Below, one piece after another: positions 10,289 through 23,697 of a stretch of 64,000 nt of DNA (position 1 is the stretch's first letter; each line of letters begins with the position of its first letter). A program made the position numbers and the translations under genes. The notes under the pieces are model-generated. The model saw only the letters and a list, made by a program, of their open reading frames with translations, was not told where the DNA came from and did not search any database. The DNA comes from Leptasterias polaris (lineage: Eukaryota > Echinodermata > Asteroidea > Forcipulatida > Asteriidae): NCBI GenBank assembly GCA_037783415.1, contig JAZGTN010000149.1, positions 2,542,001 to 2,606,000 on the forward strand, in the 5' to 3' direction.

Positions 10289-11339
10289 CTCTTTTTGTAT
10301 TTTTCCTCAACATACGGAGGTTAGATATCTAAACTGGAAACTGAAGCCCCTATATTAAAGTCATCAACGTGTCTACGGCCATACTATGCTGAAAACACCG
10401 GTTCTCGTCTGATCACCGAAGTTAAGCATCGTCGGGCCCGGTCAGTACTTGGACGGGAGACCTCCTGGGAATACCGGGTGCTGTAGACCTCTTTTTGTAT
10501 TTTTCCTCAACATACGGAGGTTAGAAACAATCTAAATTAAGTCCCTATATTAAAGTCATCAACGTGTCTACGGCCATACTACGCTGAAAACACCGGTTCT
10601 CGTCTGATCACCGAAGTTAGCATTGTCGGGCCTGGTCAGTACTTGGACGGGAGACCTCCTGGGAATACCCGGTGCTGTAGACATCTTTTTGTATTTTTCC
10701 TCAACATACGGAGGTTAGAAACAATCTAAATTGAAGTCCCTATATTAAAGTCATCAACATGTCTACGGCCATACTACGCTGAAAACACTGGTTCTCGTCT
10801 GATCACCGAAGTTAACCATCGTCGGGCCCGGTCAGTACTTGGACGCGAGACCTCCTGGGAATACCGGGTGCTGTAGACCTCTTTTTGTATTTTTCCTCAA
10901 CATACGGAGGTTAGATATCTATACTGGAAACTGAAGCCCCTATATTAAAGTAATCAACGTGTCTACGGCCATACTACGCTGAAAACACCGGTTCTCGTCT
11001 GATCACCGAAGTTAACCATCGTAGGGCCCGGTCAGTTCTTGGACGCGAGACCTCCTGGGAATACCGGGTGCTGTAGACCTCTTTTTGTATTTTTCCTCAA
11101 CATACGGAGGTTAGATATCTAAACTGGAAACTGAAGCCCCTATATTAAAGTAATCAACGTGTCTACGGCCATACTACGCTGAAAACACCGGTTCTCGTCT
11201 GATCACCGAAGTTAAGCATCGTCGGGCCTGGTCAGTACTTGGACGGGAGACCTCCTGGGAATAACGGGTGCTGTAGACCTCTTTTTGTATTTTTCCTCAA
11301 CATACGGAGGTTAGATATCTAAACTGGAAACTGAAGCCC

Positions 11340-14100
11340 CTATATTAAAGTCATCAACGTGTCTACGGCCATACAACGCTGAAAACACCGGTTCTCGTCT
11401 GATCACCGAAGTTAAGCATCGTCGGGCCTGGTCAGTACTTGGACGGGAGACCTCCTGGGAATACCGGGTGCTGTAGACCCTTTTTTTTGTATTTTTCCTC
11501 AACATACGGAGGTTAGAAACAATCTAAATTGAAGTCCCTATATTAAAGTCATCAACGTGTCTACGGCCATACTACGCTGAAAACACCGGTTCTCGTCTGA
11601 TCACCGAAGTTAATCATCGTCGGGCCTGGTCAGTACTTGGACGGGAGACCTCCTGGGAATACCCGGTGCTGTAGACATCTTTTTGTATTTTTCCTCCACA
11701 TACGGAGGTTAGAAACAATCTAAACTGAAGTCCCTATATTAAAGTCATCAACGTGTCTACGGCCATACTACGCTGAAAACACCGGTTCTCGTCTGATTAC
11801 CGAAGTTAGCATCGTCGGGCCTGGTCAGTACTTGGACGGGAGACCTCCTGGGAATACCGGGTGATGTAGACCTCTTTTTGTATTTTTTCTCAACATACGG
11901 AGGTTAGATATCTAAACTGGAAACTGAAGCCCCTATATTAAAGTCATCAACGGGTCTACGGCCATACTACGCTGAAAACACCGGTTCTTGTCTGATTACC
12001 GAAGTTAGCATCGTCGGGCCTGGTCAGTACTTGGACGGGAGACCTCCTGGGAATACCGGGTGCTGTAGACCTCTTTTTGTATTTTTCCTCAACATACGGA
12101 GGTTAGAAACAATCTAAATTAAGTCCCTATATTAAAGTCATCAACGTGTCTACGGCCATACTACGCTGAAAACACCGGTTCTCGTCTGATCACCGAAGTT
12201 AGCATTGTCGGGCCTGGTCAGTACTTGGACGGGAGACCTCCTGGGAATACCTGGTGCTGTAGACATCTTTTTGTATTTTTCCTCAACATACGGAGGTTAG
12301 AAACAATCTAAACTGAAGCCCCTATATTAAAGTCATCAACATGTCTACGGCCATACTACGCTGAAAACACCGGTTATCGTCTGATCACCGAAGTTAACCA
12401 TCGTAGGGCCCGGTCAGTACTTGGACGCGAGACCTCCTGGGAATACCGGGTGCTGTAGACCTCTTTTTGTATTTTTCCTCAACATACGGAGGTTAGATAT
12501 CTAAACTGGAAACTGAAGCCCCTATATTAAAGTAATCAACGTGTCTACGGCCATACTACGCTGAAAACACCGGTTCTCGTCTGATCACCGAAGTTAAGCA
12601 TCGTCGGGCCTGGTCAGTACTTGGACGGGAGACCTCCTGGGAATAACGGGTGCTGTAGACCTCTTTTTGTATTTTTCCTCAACATACGGAGGTTAGATAT
12701 CTAAACTGGAAACTGAAGCCCCTATATTAAAGTCATCAACGTGTCTACGGCCATACAACGCTGAAAACACCGGTTCTCGTCTGATCACCGAAGTTAAGCA
12801 TCGTCGGGCCTGGTCAGTACTTGGACGGGAGACCTCCTGGGAATACCGGGTGCTGTAGACCCTTTTTTTTGTATTTTTCCTCAACATACGGAGGTTAGAA
12901 ACAATCTAAATTGAAGTCCCTATATTAAAGTCATCAACGTGTCTACGGCCATACTACGCTGAAAACACCGGTTCTCGTCTGATCACCGAAGTTAATCATC
13001 GTCGGGCCTGGTCAGTACTTGGACGGGAGACCTCCTGGGAATACCCGGTGCTGTAGACATCTTTTTGTATTTTTCCTCCACATACGGAGGTTAGAAACAA
13101 TCTAAACTGAAGTCCCTATATTAAAGTCATCAACGTGTCTACGGCCATACTACGCTGAAAATACCGGTTCTCGTCTGATTACCGAAGTTAGCATCGTCGG
13201 GCCTGGTCAGTACTTGGACGGGAGACCTCCTGGGAATACCGGGTGATGTAGACCTCTTTTTGTATTTTTTCTCAACATACAGAGGTTAGATATCTAAACT
13301 GGAAACTGAAGCCCCTATATTAAAGTCATCAACGGGTCTACGGCCATACTACGCTGAAAACACCGGTTCTCGTCTGATCACCGAAGTTAAGCATCGTCGG
13401 GCCCGGTCAGTACTTGGACGGGAGACCTCCTGGGAATACCGGGTGCTGTAGACCTCTTTTTGTTTTTTTCCTCAACATACGGAGGTTAGAAACAATCTAA
13501 ATTGAAGTCCCTATATTAAAGTCATCAACGTGTCTACAGCCATACTACGCTGAAAACACCGGTTCTCGTCTGATCACCGAAGTTAGCATTGTCGGGCCTG
13601 GTCAGTACTTGGACGGGAGACCTCCTGGGAATACCGGGTGATGTAGACCTCTTTTTGTATTTTTCCTCAACATACGGAGGTTAGATATCCAAACTGGAAA
13701 CTGAAGCCCCTATATTAAAGTCATCAACATGTCTACGGTCATACTACGCTGAAAACACCGGTTCTCGTCTGATCACCGAAGTTAGCATTGTCGGGCCTGG
13801 TCAGTACTTGGACGGGAGACCTCCTGGGAATACCCGGTGCTGTAGACATCTTTTTGTATTTTTCCTCAACATACGGAGGTTAGAAACAATCTAAACTGAA
13901 GCCCCTATATTAAGTCATCAACGGGTCTACGGCCATACTACGCTGAAAACACCGGTTCTCGTCTGATCACCGAAGTTAATCATCGTCGGGCCTGGTCAGT
14001 ACTTGGACGGGAGACCTCCTGGGAATACAGGGTGCTGTAGACCTCTTTTTGTATTTTTCCTCAACATACGGAGGTTAGATATCTAAACTGGAAACTGAAG
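11340..14100 (+). repeat. 20-unit-offset duplication, copy A (partner 15287-18047)
   Basis: Genes from 11361 to 13925 reappear 3947 bp later (15308 to 17872), including GAAAATACC (13154 and 17101) and GTCTACAGCC. Inside it a 1382-bp 7-unit period is also visible (11361, 12743, 14125). A few units are exchanged: 12743 has CAACGCTG where 16690 has TACGCTG after CAACGGG. Confidence 0.8.
11361..11478 (+). rRNA. 5S rRNA variant CAACGCTG with T8 terminator
   Basis: Full-length copy with T15A and an extended terminator (CCC then T8). Exact equivalents start at 12743, 14125, 15308, 22618, 24590, 25972, 27354 and 33682, so it tags the 7-unit higher-order repeat. The chance minus-strand open frames at 11311-11505 and its eight copies overlap these genes. 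Confidence 0.9.
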
Positions 14101-14599
14101 CCCCTATATTAAAGTCATCAACGTGTCTACGGCCATACAACGCTGAAAACACCGGTTCTCGTCTGATCACCGAAGTTAAGCATCGTCGGGCCTGGTCAGT
14201 ACTTGGACGGGAGACCTCCTGGGAATACCGGGTGCTGTAGACCCTTTTTTTTGTATTTTTCCTCAACATACGGAGGTTAGAAACAATCTAAATTGAAGTC
14301 CCTATATTAAAGTCATCAACGTGTCTACGGCCATACTACGCTGAAAACACCGGTTCTCGTCTGATCACCGAAGTTAATCATCGTCGGGCCTGGTCAGTAC
14401 TTGGACGGGAGACCTCCTGGGAATACCCGGTGCTGTAGACATCTTTTTGTATTTTTCCTCCACATACGGAGGTTAGAAACAATCTAAACTGAAGTCCCTA
14501 TATTAAAGTCATCAACGTGTCTACGGCCATACTATGCTGAAAACACCGGTTCTCGTCTGATCACCGAAGTTAAGCATCGTCGGGCCCGGTCAGTACTTG

Positions 14600-17500
14600 G
14601 ACGGGAGACCTCCTGGGAATACCGGGTGCTGTAGACCTCTTTTTGTTTTTTTCCTCAACATACGGAGGTTAGAAACAATCTAAATTGAAGTCCCTATATT
14701 AAAGTCATCAACGTGTCTACAGCCATACTACGCTGAAAACACCGGTTCTCGTCTGATCACCGAAGTTAGCATTGTCGGGCCTGGTCAGTACTTGGACGGG
14801 AGACCTCCTGGGAATACCGGGTGATGTAGACCTCTTTTTGTATTTTTCCTCAACATACGGAGGTTAGATATCCAAACTGGAAACTGAAGCCCCTATATTA
14901 AAGTCATCAACATGTCTACGGTCATACTACGCTGAAAACACCGGTTCTCGTCTGATCACCGAAGTTAGCATTGTCGGGCCTGGTCAGTACTTGGACGGGA
15001 GACCTCCTGGGAATACCCGGTGCTGTAGACATCTTTTTGTATTTTTCCTCAACATACGGAGGTTAGAAACAATCTAAACTGAAGCCCCTATATTAAGTCA
15101 TCAACGGGTCTACGGCCATACTACGCTGAAAACACCGGTTCTCGTCTGATCACCGAAGTTAATCATCGTCGGGCCTGGTCAGTACTTGGACGGGAGACCT
15201 CCTGGGAATACAGGGTGCTGTAGACCTCTTTTTGTATTTTTCCTCAACATACGGAGGTTAGATATCTAAACTGGAAACTGAAGCCCCTATATTAAAGTCA
15301 TCAACGTGTCTACGGCCATACAACGCTGAAAACACCGGTTCTCGTCTGATCACCGAAGTTAAGCATCGTCGGGCCTGGTCAGTACTTGGACGGGAGACCT
15401 CCTGGGAATACCGGGTGCTGTAGACCCTTTTTTTTGTATTTTTCCTCAACATACGGAGGTTAGAAACAATCTAAATTGAAGTCCCTATATTAAAGTCATC
15501 AACGTGTCTACGGCCATACTACGCTGAAAACACCGGTTCTCGTCTGATCACCGAAGTTAATCATCGTCGGGCCTGGTCAGTACTTGGACGGGAGACCTCC
15601 TGGGAATACCCGGTGCTGTAGACATCTTTTTGTATTTTTCCTCCACATACGGAGGTTAGAAACAATCTAAACTGAAGTCCCTATATTAAAGTCATCAACG
15701 TGTCTACGGCCATACTATGCTGAAAACACCGGTTCTCGTCTGATTACCGAAGTTAGCATCGTCGGGCCTGGTCAGTACTTGGACGGGAGACCTCCTGGGA
15801 ATACCGGGTGATGTAGACCTCTTTTTGTATTTTTTCTCAACATACGGAGGTTAGATATCTAAACTGGAAACTGAAGCCCCTATATTAAAGTCATCAACGG
15901 GTCTACGGCCATACTACGCTGAAAACACCGGTTCTTGTCTGATTACCGAAGTTAGCATCGTCGGGCCTGGTCAGTACTTGGACGGGAGACCTCCTGGGAA
16001 TACCGGGTGCTGTAGACCTCTTTTTGTATTTTTCCTCAACATACGGAGGTTAGAAACAATCTAAATTAAGTCCCTATATTAAAGTCATCAACGTGTCTAC
16101 GGCCATACTACGCTGAAAACACCGGTTCTCGTCTGATCACCGAAGTTAGCATTGTCGGGCCTGGTCAGTACTTGGACGGGAGACCTCCTGGGAATACCTG
16201 GTGCTGTAGACATATTTTTGTATTTTTCCTCAACATACGGAGGTTAGAAACAATCTAAACTGAAGCCCCTATATTAAAGTCATCAACATGTCTACGGCCA
16301 TACTACGCTGAAAACACCGGTTATCGTCTGATCACCGAAGTTAACCATCGTAGGGCCCGGTCAGTACTTGGACGCGAGACCTCCTGGGAATACCGGGTGC
16401 TGTAGACCTCTTTTTGTATTTTTCCTCAACATACGGAGGTTAGATATCTAAACTGGAAACTGAAGCCCCTATATTAAAGTAATCAACGTGTCTACGGCCA
16501 TACTACGCTGAAAACACCGGTTCTCGTCTGATCACCGAAGTTAAGCATCGTCGGGCCTGGTCAGTACTTGGACGGGAGACCTCCTGGGAATAACGGGTGC
16601 TGTAGACCTCTTTTTGTATTTTTCCTCAACATACGGAGGTTAGATATCTAAACTGGAAACTGAAGCCCCTATATTAAAGTCATCAACGGGTCTACGGCCA
16701 TACTACGCTGAAAACACCGGTTCTCGTCTGATCACCGAAGTTAAGCATCGTCGGGCCTGGTCAGTACTTGGACGGGAGACCTCCTGGGAATACCGGGTGC
16801 TGTAGACCCTTTTTTTTGTATTTTTCCTCAACATACGGAGGTTAGAAACAATCTAAATTGAAGTCCCTATATTAAAGTCATCAACGTGTCTACGGCCATA
16901 CTACGCTGAAAACACCGGTTCTCGTCTGATCACCGAAGTTAATCATCGTCGGGCCTGGTCAGTACTTGGACGGGAGACCTCCTGGGAATACCCGGTGCTG
17001 TAGACATCTTTTTGTATTTTTCCTCCACATACGGAGGTTAGAAACAATCTAAACTGAAGTCCCTATATTAAAGTCATCAACGTGTCTACGGCCATACTAC
17101 GCTGAAAATACCGGTTCTCGTCTGATTACCGAAGTTAGCATCGTCGGGCCTGGTCAGTACTTGGACGGGAGACCTCCTGGGAATACCGGGTGATGTAGAC
17201 CTCTTTTTGTATTTTTTCTCAACATACAGAGGTTAGATATCTAAACTGGAAACTGAAGCCCCTATATTAAAGTCATCAACGGGTCTACGGCCATACTACG
17301 CTGAAAACACCGGTTCTCGTCTGATCACCGAAGTTAAGCATCGTCGGGCCCGGTCAGTACTTGGACGGGAGACCTCCTGGGAATACCGGGTGCTGTAGAC
17401 CTCTTTTTGTTTTTTTCCTCAACATACGGAGGTAAGAAACAATCTAAATTGAAGTCCCTATATTAAAGTCATCAACGTGTCTACAGCCATACTACGCTGA

Positions 17501-19150
17501 AAACACCGGTTCTCGTCTGATCACCGAAGTTAGCATTGTCGGGCCTGGTCAGTACTTGGACGGGAGACCTCCTGGGAATACCGGGTGATGTAGACCTCTT
17601 TTTGTATTTTTCCTCAACATACGGAGGTTAGATATCCAAACTGGAAACTGAAGCCCCTATATTAAAGTCATCAACATGTCTACGGTCATACTACGCTGAA
17701 AACACCGGTTCTCGTCTGATCACCGAAGTTAGCATTGTCGGGCCTGGTCAGTACTTGGACGGGAGACCTCCTGGGAATACCCGGTGCTGTAGACATCTTT
17801 TTGTATTTTTCCTCAACATACGGAGGTTAGAAACAATCTAAACTGAAGCCCCTATATTAAGTCATCAACGGGTCTACGGCCATACTACGCTGAAAACACC
17901 GGTTCTCGTCTGATCACCGAAGTTAATCATCGTCGGGCCTGGTCAGTACTTGGACGGGAGACCTCCTGGGAATACAGGGTGCTGTAGACCTCTTTTTGTA
18001 TTTTTCCTCAACATACGGAGGTTAGATATCTAAACTGGAAACTGAAGTCCCTATATTAAAGTCATCAACGTGTCTACGGCCATACTACGCTGAAAACACC
18101 GGTTCTCGTCTGATCACCGAAGTTAAGCATCGTCGGGCCTGGTCAGTACTTGGACGGGAGACCTCCTGGGAATAACGGGTGCTGTAGACCTCTTTTTGTA
18201 TTTTTCCTCAACATACGGAGGTTAGATATCTAAACTGGAAACTGAAGCCCCTATATTAAGTCATCAACGGGTCTACGGCCATACTACGCTGAAAACACCG
18301 GTTCTCGTCTGATCACCGAAGTTAACCATCGTAGGGCCCGGTCAGTACTTGGACGCGAGACCTCCTGGGAATACCGGGTGCTGTAGACCTCTTTTTGTAT
18401 TTTTCCTCAACATACGGAGGTTAGATATCTAAACTGGAAACTGAAGCCCCTATATTAAAGTAATCAACGTGTCTACGGCCATACTACGCTGAAAACACCG
18501 GTTCTCGTCTTATCACCGAAGTTAAGCATCGTCGGGCCCGGTCAGTACTTGGACGGGAGACCTCCTGGGAATACCGGGTGCTGTAGACCTTTTTTTGTAT
18601 TTTTCCTCAACATACGGAGGTTAGAAACAATCTAAATTGAAGTCCCTATATTAAAGTCATCAACGTGTCTACGGCCATACTACGCTGAAAACACCGGTTC
18701 TCGTCTGATCACCGAAGTTAGCATCGTCGGGCCTGGTCAGTACTTGGACGGGAGACCTCCTGGGAATACTGGGTGATGTAGACCTCTTTTTGTATTTTTC
18801 CTCAACATACGGAGGTTAGATATCTAAACTGGAAACTGAAGCCCCTATATTAAAGTCATCAACGTGTCTACGGCCATACTACGCTGAAAACACCGGTTCT
18901 CGTCTGATCACCGAAGTTAAGCATCGTCGGGCCCGGTCAGTACTTGGACGGGAGACCTCCTGGGAATACCGGGTGCTGTAGACCTCTTTTTGTATTTTTC
19001 CTCAACATACGGAGGTTAGAAACAATCTAAATTAAGTCCCTATATTAAAGTCATCAACGTGTCTACGGCCATACTACGCTGAAAACACCGGTTCTCGTCT
19101 GATCACCGAAGTTAGCATTGTCGGGCCTGGTCAGTACTTGGACGGGAGAC
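14600..19150 (+). repeat. Segmental duplication of about 23 units, copy A (partner 26646-31196)
   Basis: Repeated 12,046 bp downstream. Gene starts 14715 to 19061 plus 12,046 give 26761 to 31107 exactly. Rare shared markers are GGAGGTAAGAAAC (17431 and 29477), GTCTTATCACC and GGTTATCG. Both copies diverge after the gene at 19061/31107. Confidence 0.85.
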
Positions 19151-22100
19151 CTCCTGGGAATACCGGGTGATGTAGACCTCTTTTTGTATTTTTCCTCAAC
19201 ATACGGAGGTTAGAAACAATCTAAATTGAAGCCCCTATATTAAAGTCATCAACGTGTCTACGGCCATACTACGCTGAAAACACCGGTTCTCGTCTGATCA
19301 CTGAAGTTATGCATCGTCGGGCCTGGTCAGTACTTGGACGGGAGACCTCCTGGGAATACCGGGTGATGTAGACCTCTTTTTGTATTTTTCCTCAAATTAC
19401 GGAGGTTAGATATCTAAACTGGAAACTGAAGCCCCTATATTAAAGTCATCAACGTGTCTACGGCCATAATACGCTGAAAACACCGGTTCTCGTCTGATCA
19501 CCGAAGTTAAGCATCGTCGGGCCCGGTCAGTACTTGGACGGGAGACCTCCTGGGAATACCGGGTGCTGTAGACCTCTTTTTGTATTTTTCCTCAACATAC
19601 GGAGGTTAGAAACAATATAAATTGAAGTCCCTATATTAAAGTCATCAACGTGTCTACGGCCATACTACGCTGAAAACACCGGTTCTCGTCTGATCACCGA
19701 AGTTAAGCATCGTCGGGCCCGGTCAGTACTTGGACGGGAGACCTCCTGGGAATACCGGGTGATGTATACCTCTTTTTTGTATTTTTCCTCAACATACGGA
19801 GGTTAGAAACAATCTAAATTGAAGTCCCTATATTAAAGTCATCAACGTGTCTACGGCCATACTACGCTGAAAACACCGGTTCTCGTCTGATCACCGAAGT
19901 TAGCATCGTCGGGCCTGGTCAGTACTTGGACGGGAGACCTCCTGGGAATACCGGGTGATGTAGACCTCTTTTTGTATTTTTCCTCAACATACGGAGGTTA
20001 GATATCTAAACTGGAAACTGAAGCCCCTATATTAAAGTCATCAACGTGTCTACGGCCATACTACGCTGAAAACACCGGTTCTCTTCTGATCACCGAAGTT
20101 AAGCATCGTCGGGCCCGGTCAGTACTTGGACGGGAGACCTCCTGGGAATACCGGGTGATGTAGACCTCTTTTTGTATTTTTCCTCAACATACGGAGGTTA
20201 GAAACAATCTAAATTGAAGTCCCTATATTAAAGTCATCAACGTGTCTACGGCCATACTACGCTGAAAACACCGGTTCTCGTCTGATCACCGAAGTAAGCA
20301 TCGTCGGGCCTGGTCAGTACTTGGACGGGAGACCTCCTGGGAATACCGGGTGCTGTAGACATCTTTTTGTATTTTTCCTCAACATACGGAGGTTAGAAAC
20401 AATCTAAACTGAAGTCCCTATATTAAATTCATCAACGTGTTTACGGCCATACTACGCTGAAAACACCGGTTCTCGTCTGATCACCGAAGTTAACCATCGT
20501 AGGGCCCGGTCAGTACTTGGACGGGAGACCTCCTGGGAATACCGGGTGCTGTAGACCTCTTTTTGTATTTTTCCTCAACATACGGAGGTTAGATATCTAA
20601 ACTGGAAACTGAAGCCCCTATATTAAAGTAATCAACGTGTCTACGGCCATACTACGCTGAAAACACCGGTTCTCGTCTGATCACCGAAGTTAAGCATCGT
20701 CGGGCCTGGTCAGTACTTGGACGGGAGACCTCCTGGGAATAACGGGTGCTGTAGACCTCTTTTTGTATTTTTCCTCAACATACGGAGGTTAGATATATAA
20801 ACTGGAAACTGAAGCCCCTATATTAAAGTCATCAACGTGTCTACGGCCATACTACGCTGAAAACACCGGTTCTCGTCTGATAACCGAAGTTAAGCATCGT
20901 CGGGCCTGGTCAGTACTTGGACGGGAGACCTCCTGGGAATACCGGGTGCTGTAGACCTTTTTTTTGTATTTTTCCTCAACATACGGAGGTTAGAAACAAT
21001 CTAAATTAAGTCCCTATATTAAAGTCATCAACGTGTCTACGGCCATACTACGCTGAAAACACCGGTTCTCGTCTGATCACCGAAGTTAGCATTGTCGGGC
21101 CTGGTCAGTACTTGGACGGGAGACCTCCTGGGAATACCCGGTGCTGTAGACATCTTTTTGTATTTTTCCTCAACATACGGAGGTTAGAAACAATCTAAAC
21201 TGAAGCCCCTATATTAAGTCATCAACGGGTCTACGGCCATACTACGCTGAAAACACCGGTTCTCGTCTGATCACCGAAGTTAATCATCGTCGGGCCTGGT
21301 CAGTACTTGGACGGGAGACCTCCTGGGAATACAGGGTGCTGTAGACCTCTTTTTGTATTTTTCCTCAACATACGGAGGTTAGATATCTAAACTGGAAACT
21401 GAAGCCCCTATATTAAAGTCATCAACGTGTCTACGGCCATATTCCGCTGAAAACACCGGTTCTCGTCTGATCACCGAAGTTAGCATCGTCGGGCCTGGTC
21501 AGTACTTGGACGGGAGACCTCCTGGGAATACTGGGTGATGTAGACCTCTTTTTGTATTTTTCCTCAACATACGGAGGTTAGATATCTAAACTGGAAACTG
21601 AAGCCCCTATATTAAAGTCATCAACGTGTCTACGGCCATACTATGCTGAAAACACCGGTTCTCGTCTGATCACCGAAGTTAAGCATCGTCGGGCCCGGTC
21701 AGTACTTGGACGGGAGACCTCCTGGGAATACCGGGTGCTGTAGACCTCTTTTTGTATTTTTCCTCAACATACGGAGGTTAGAAACAATCTAAATTAAGTC
21801 CCTATATTAAAGTCATCAACGTGTCTACGGCCATACTACGCTGAAAACACCGGTTCTCGTCTGATCACCGAAGTTAGCATTGTCGGGCCTGGTCAGTACT
21901 TGGACGGGAGACCTCCTGGGAATACCCGGTGCTGTAGACATCTTTTTGTATTTTTCCTCAACATACGGAGGTTAGAAACAATCTAAATTGAAGTCCCTAT
22001 ATTAAAGTCATCAACATGTCTACGGCCATACTACGCTGAAAACACCGGTTCTCGTCTGATCACCGAAGTTAACCATCGTCGGGCCCGGTCAGTACTTGGA

Positions 22101-23697
22101 CGCGAGACCTCCTGGGAATACCGGGTGCTGTAGACCTCTTTTTGTATTTTTCCTCAACATACGGAGGTTAGATATCTATACTGGAAACTGAAGCCCCTAT
22201 ATTAAAGTAATCAACGTGTCTACGGCCATACTACGCTGAAAACACCGGTTCTCGTCTGATCACCGAAGTTAACCATCGTAGGGCCCGGTCAGTTCTTGGA
22301 CGCGAGACCTCCTGGGAATACCGGGTGCTGTAGACCTCTTTTTGTATTTTTCCTCAACATACGGAGGTTAGATATCTAAACTGGAAACTGAAGCCCCTAT
22401 ATTAAAGTAATCAACGTGTCTACGGCCATACTACGCTGAAAACACCGGTTCTCGTCTGATCACCGAAGTTAAGCATCGTCGGGCCTGGTCAGTACTTGGA
22501 CGGGAGACCTCCTGGGAATAACGGGTGCTGTAGACCTCTTTTTGTATTTTTCCTCAACATACGGAGGTTAGATATCTAAACTGGAAACTGAAGCCCCTAT
22601 ATTAAAGTCATCAACGTGTCTACGGCCATACAACGCTGAAAACACCGGTTCTCGTCTGATCACCGAAGTTAAGCATCGTCGGGCCTGGTCAGTACTTGGA
22701 CGGGAGACCTCCTGGGAATACCGGGTGCTGTAGACCCTTTTTTTTGTATTTTTCCTCAACATACGGAGGTTAGAAACAATCTAAATTGAAGTCCCTATAT
22801 TAAAGTCATCAACGTGTCTACGGCCATACTACGCTGAAAACACCGGTTCTCGTCTGATCACCGAAGTTAATCATCGTCGGGCCTGGTCAGTACTTGGACG
22901 GGAGACCTCCTGGGAATACCCGGTGCTGTAGACATCTTTTTGTATTTTTCCTCCACATACGGAGGTTAGAAACAATCTAAACTGAAGTCCCTATATTAAA
23001 GTCATCAACGTGTCTACGGCCATACTACGCTGAAAACACCGGTTCTCGTCTGATTACCGAAGTTAGCATCGTCGGGCCTGGTCAGTACTTGGACGGGAGA
23101 CCTCCTGGGAATACCGGGTGATGTAGACCTCTTTTTGTATTTTTTCTCAACATACGGAGGTTAGATATCTAAACTGGAAACTGAAGCCCCTATATTAAAG
23201 TCATCAACGGGTCTACGGCCATACTACGCTGAAAACACCGGTTCTTGTCTGATTACCGAAGTTAGCATCGTCGGGCCTGGTCAGTACTTGGACGGGAGAC
23301 CTCCTGGGAATACCGGGTGCTGTAGACCTCTTTTTGTATTTTTCCTCAACATACGGAGGTTAGAAACAATCTAAATTAAGTCCCTATATTAAAGTCATCA
23401 ACGTGTCTACGGCCATACTACGCTGAAAACACCGGTTCTCGTCTGATCACCGAAGTTAGCATTGTCGGGCCTGGTCAGTACTTGGACGGGAGACCTCCTG
23501 GGAATACCTGGTGCTGTAGACATCTTTTTGTATTTTTCCTCAACATACGGAGGTTAGAAACAATCTAAACTGAAGCCCCTATATTAAAGTCATCAACATG
23601 TCTACGGCCATACTACGCTGAAAACACCGGTTATCGTCTGATCACCGAAGTTAACCATCGTAGGGCCCGGTCAGTACTTGGACGCGAGACCTCCTGG
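19137..23697 (+). repeat. Segmental duplication, copy B of 7880-12440
   Basis: Offset 11,257 bp. Gene starts 19256 to 23600 equal 7999 to 12343 plus 11,257. A private change in this copy is TGATAACCG at about 20880. Confidence 0.85.

Larger units (their letters stand above)
7880..12440 (+). repeat. Segmental duplication of about 23 units, copy A (partner 19137-23697)
   Basis: About 4.56 kb are repeated 11,257 bp downstream in the same orientation. Shared rare markers include TTATGC, ATATTCCGC, GATATCTATACTGG, GTCAGTTCTTGG and GGTTATCG. The match starts between the gene at 7803 and its terminator and ends just after gene 12343, where the partner switches to ACTGGGTGATG. It already differs at a few bases, e.g. 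GAAAACACTGG at about 10783 versus CACCGG in the partner. Confidence 0.85.
9972..19177 (+). rRNA. 5S rRNA gene cluster, block 2 (47 complete genes)
   Basis: Gene starts; d = 117 nt deletion class, t = G56T, c = G56C: 9972t, 10172d, 10371, 10566d, 10761c, 10961c, 11161, 11361, 11559t, 11755d, 11954d, 12148d, 12343c, 12543, 12743, 12941t, 13137d, 13336, 13532d, 13731d, 13925t, 14125, 14323t, 14519, 14715d, 14914d, 15108t, 15308, 15506t, 15702d, 15901d, 16095d, 16290c, 16490, 16690, 16888t, 17084d, 17283, 17479d, 17678d, 17872t, 18072, 18271c, 18471, 18667d, 18866, 19061d. The G56T class first appears here. Only about a third of copies have an unmodified A box. Many genes recur at 1382 bp (7 units) and at 3947 bp (20 units). 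Confidence 0.96.

Noticed and set aside
11311..11505. Minus-strand 64-codon open frame, found identically at 12693, 14075, 15258, 22568, 24540, 25922, 27304 and 33632
   Set aside because: It is antisense to a 5S gene and parts of both flanking spacers, and exists only where the T15A (CAACGCTG) variant removes a stop codon. The identity of the nine frames reflects duplication of the DNA. No coding signature.
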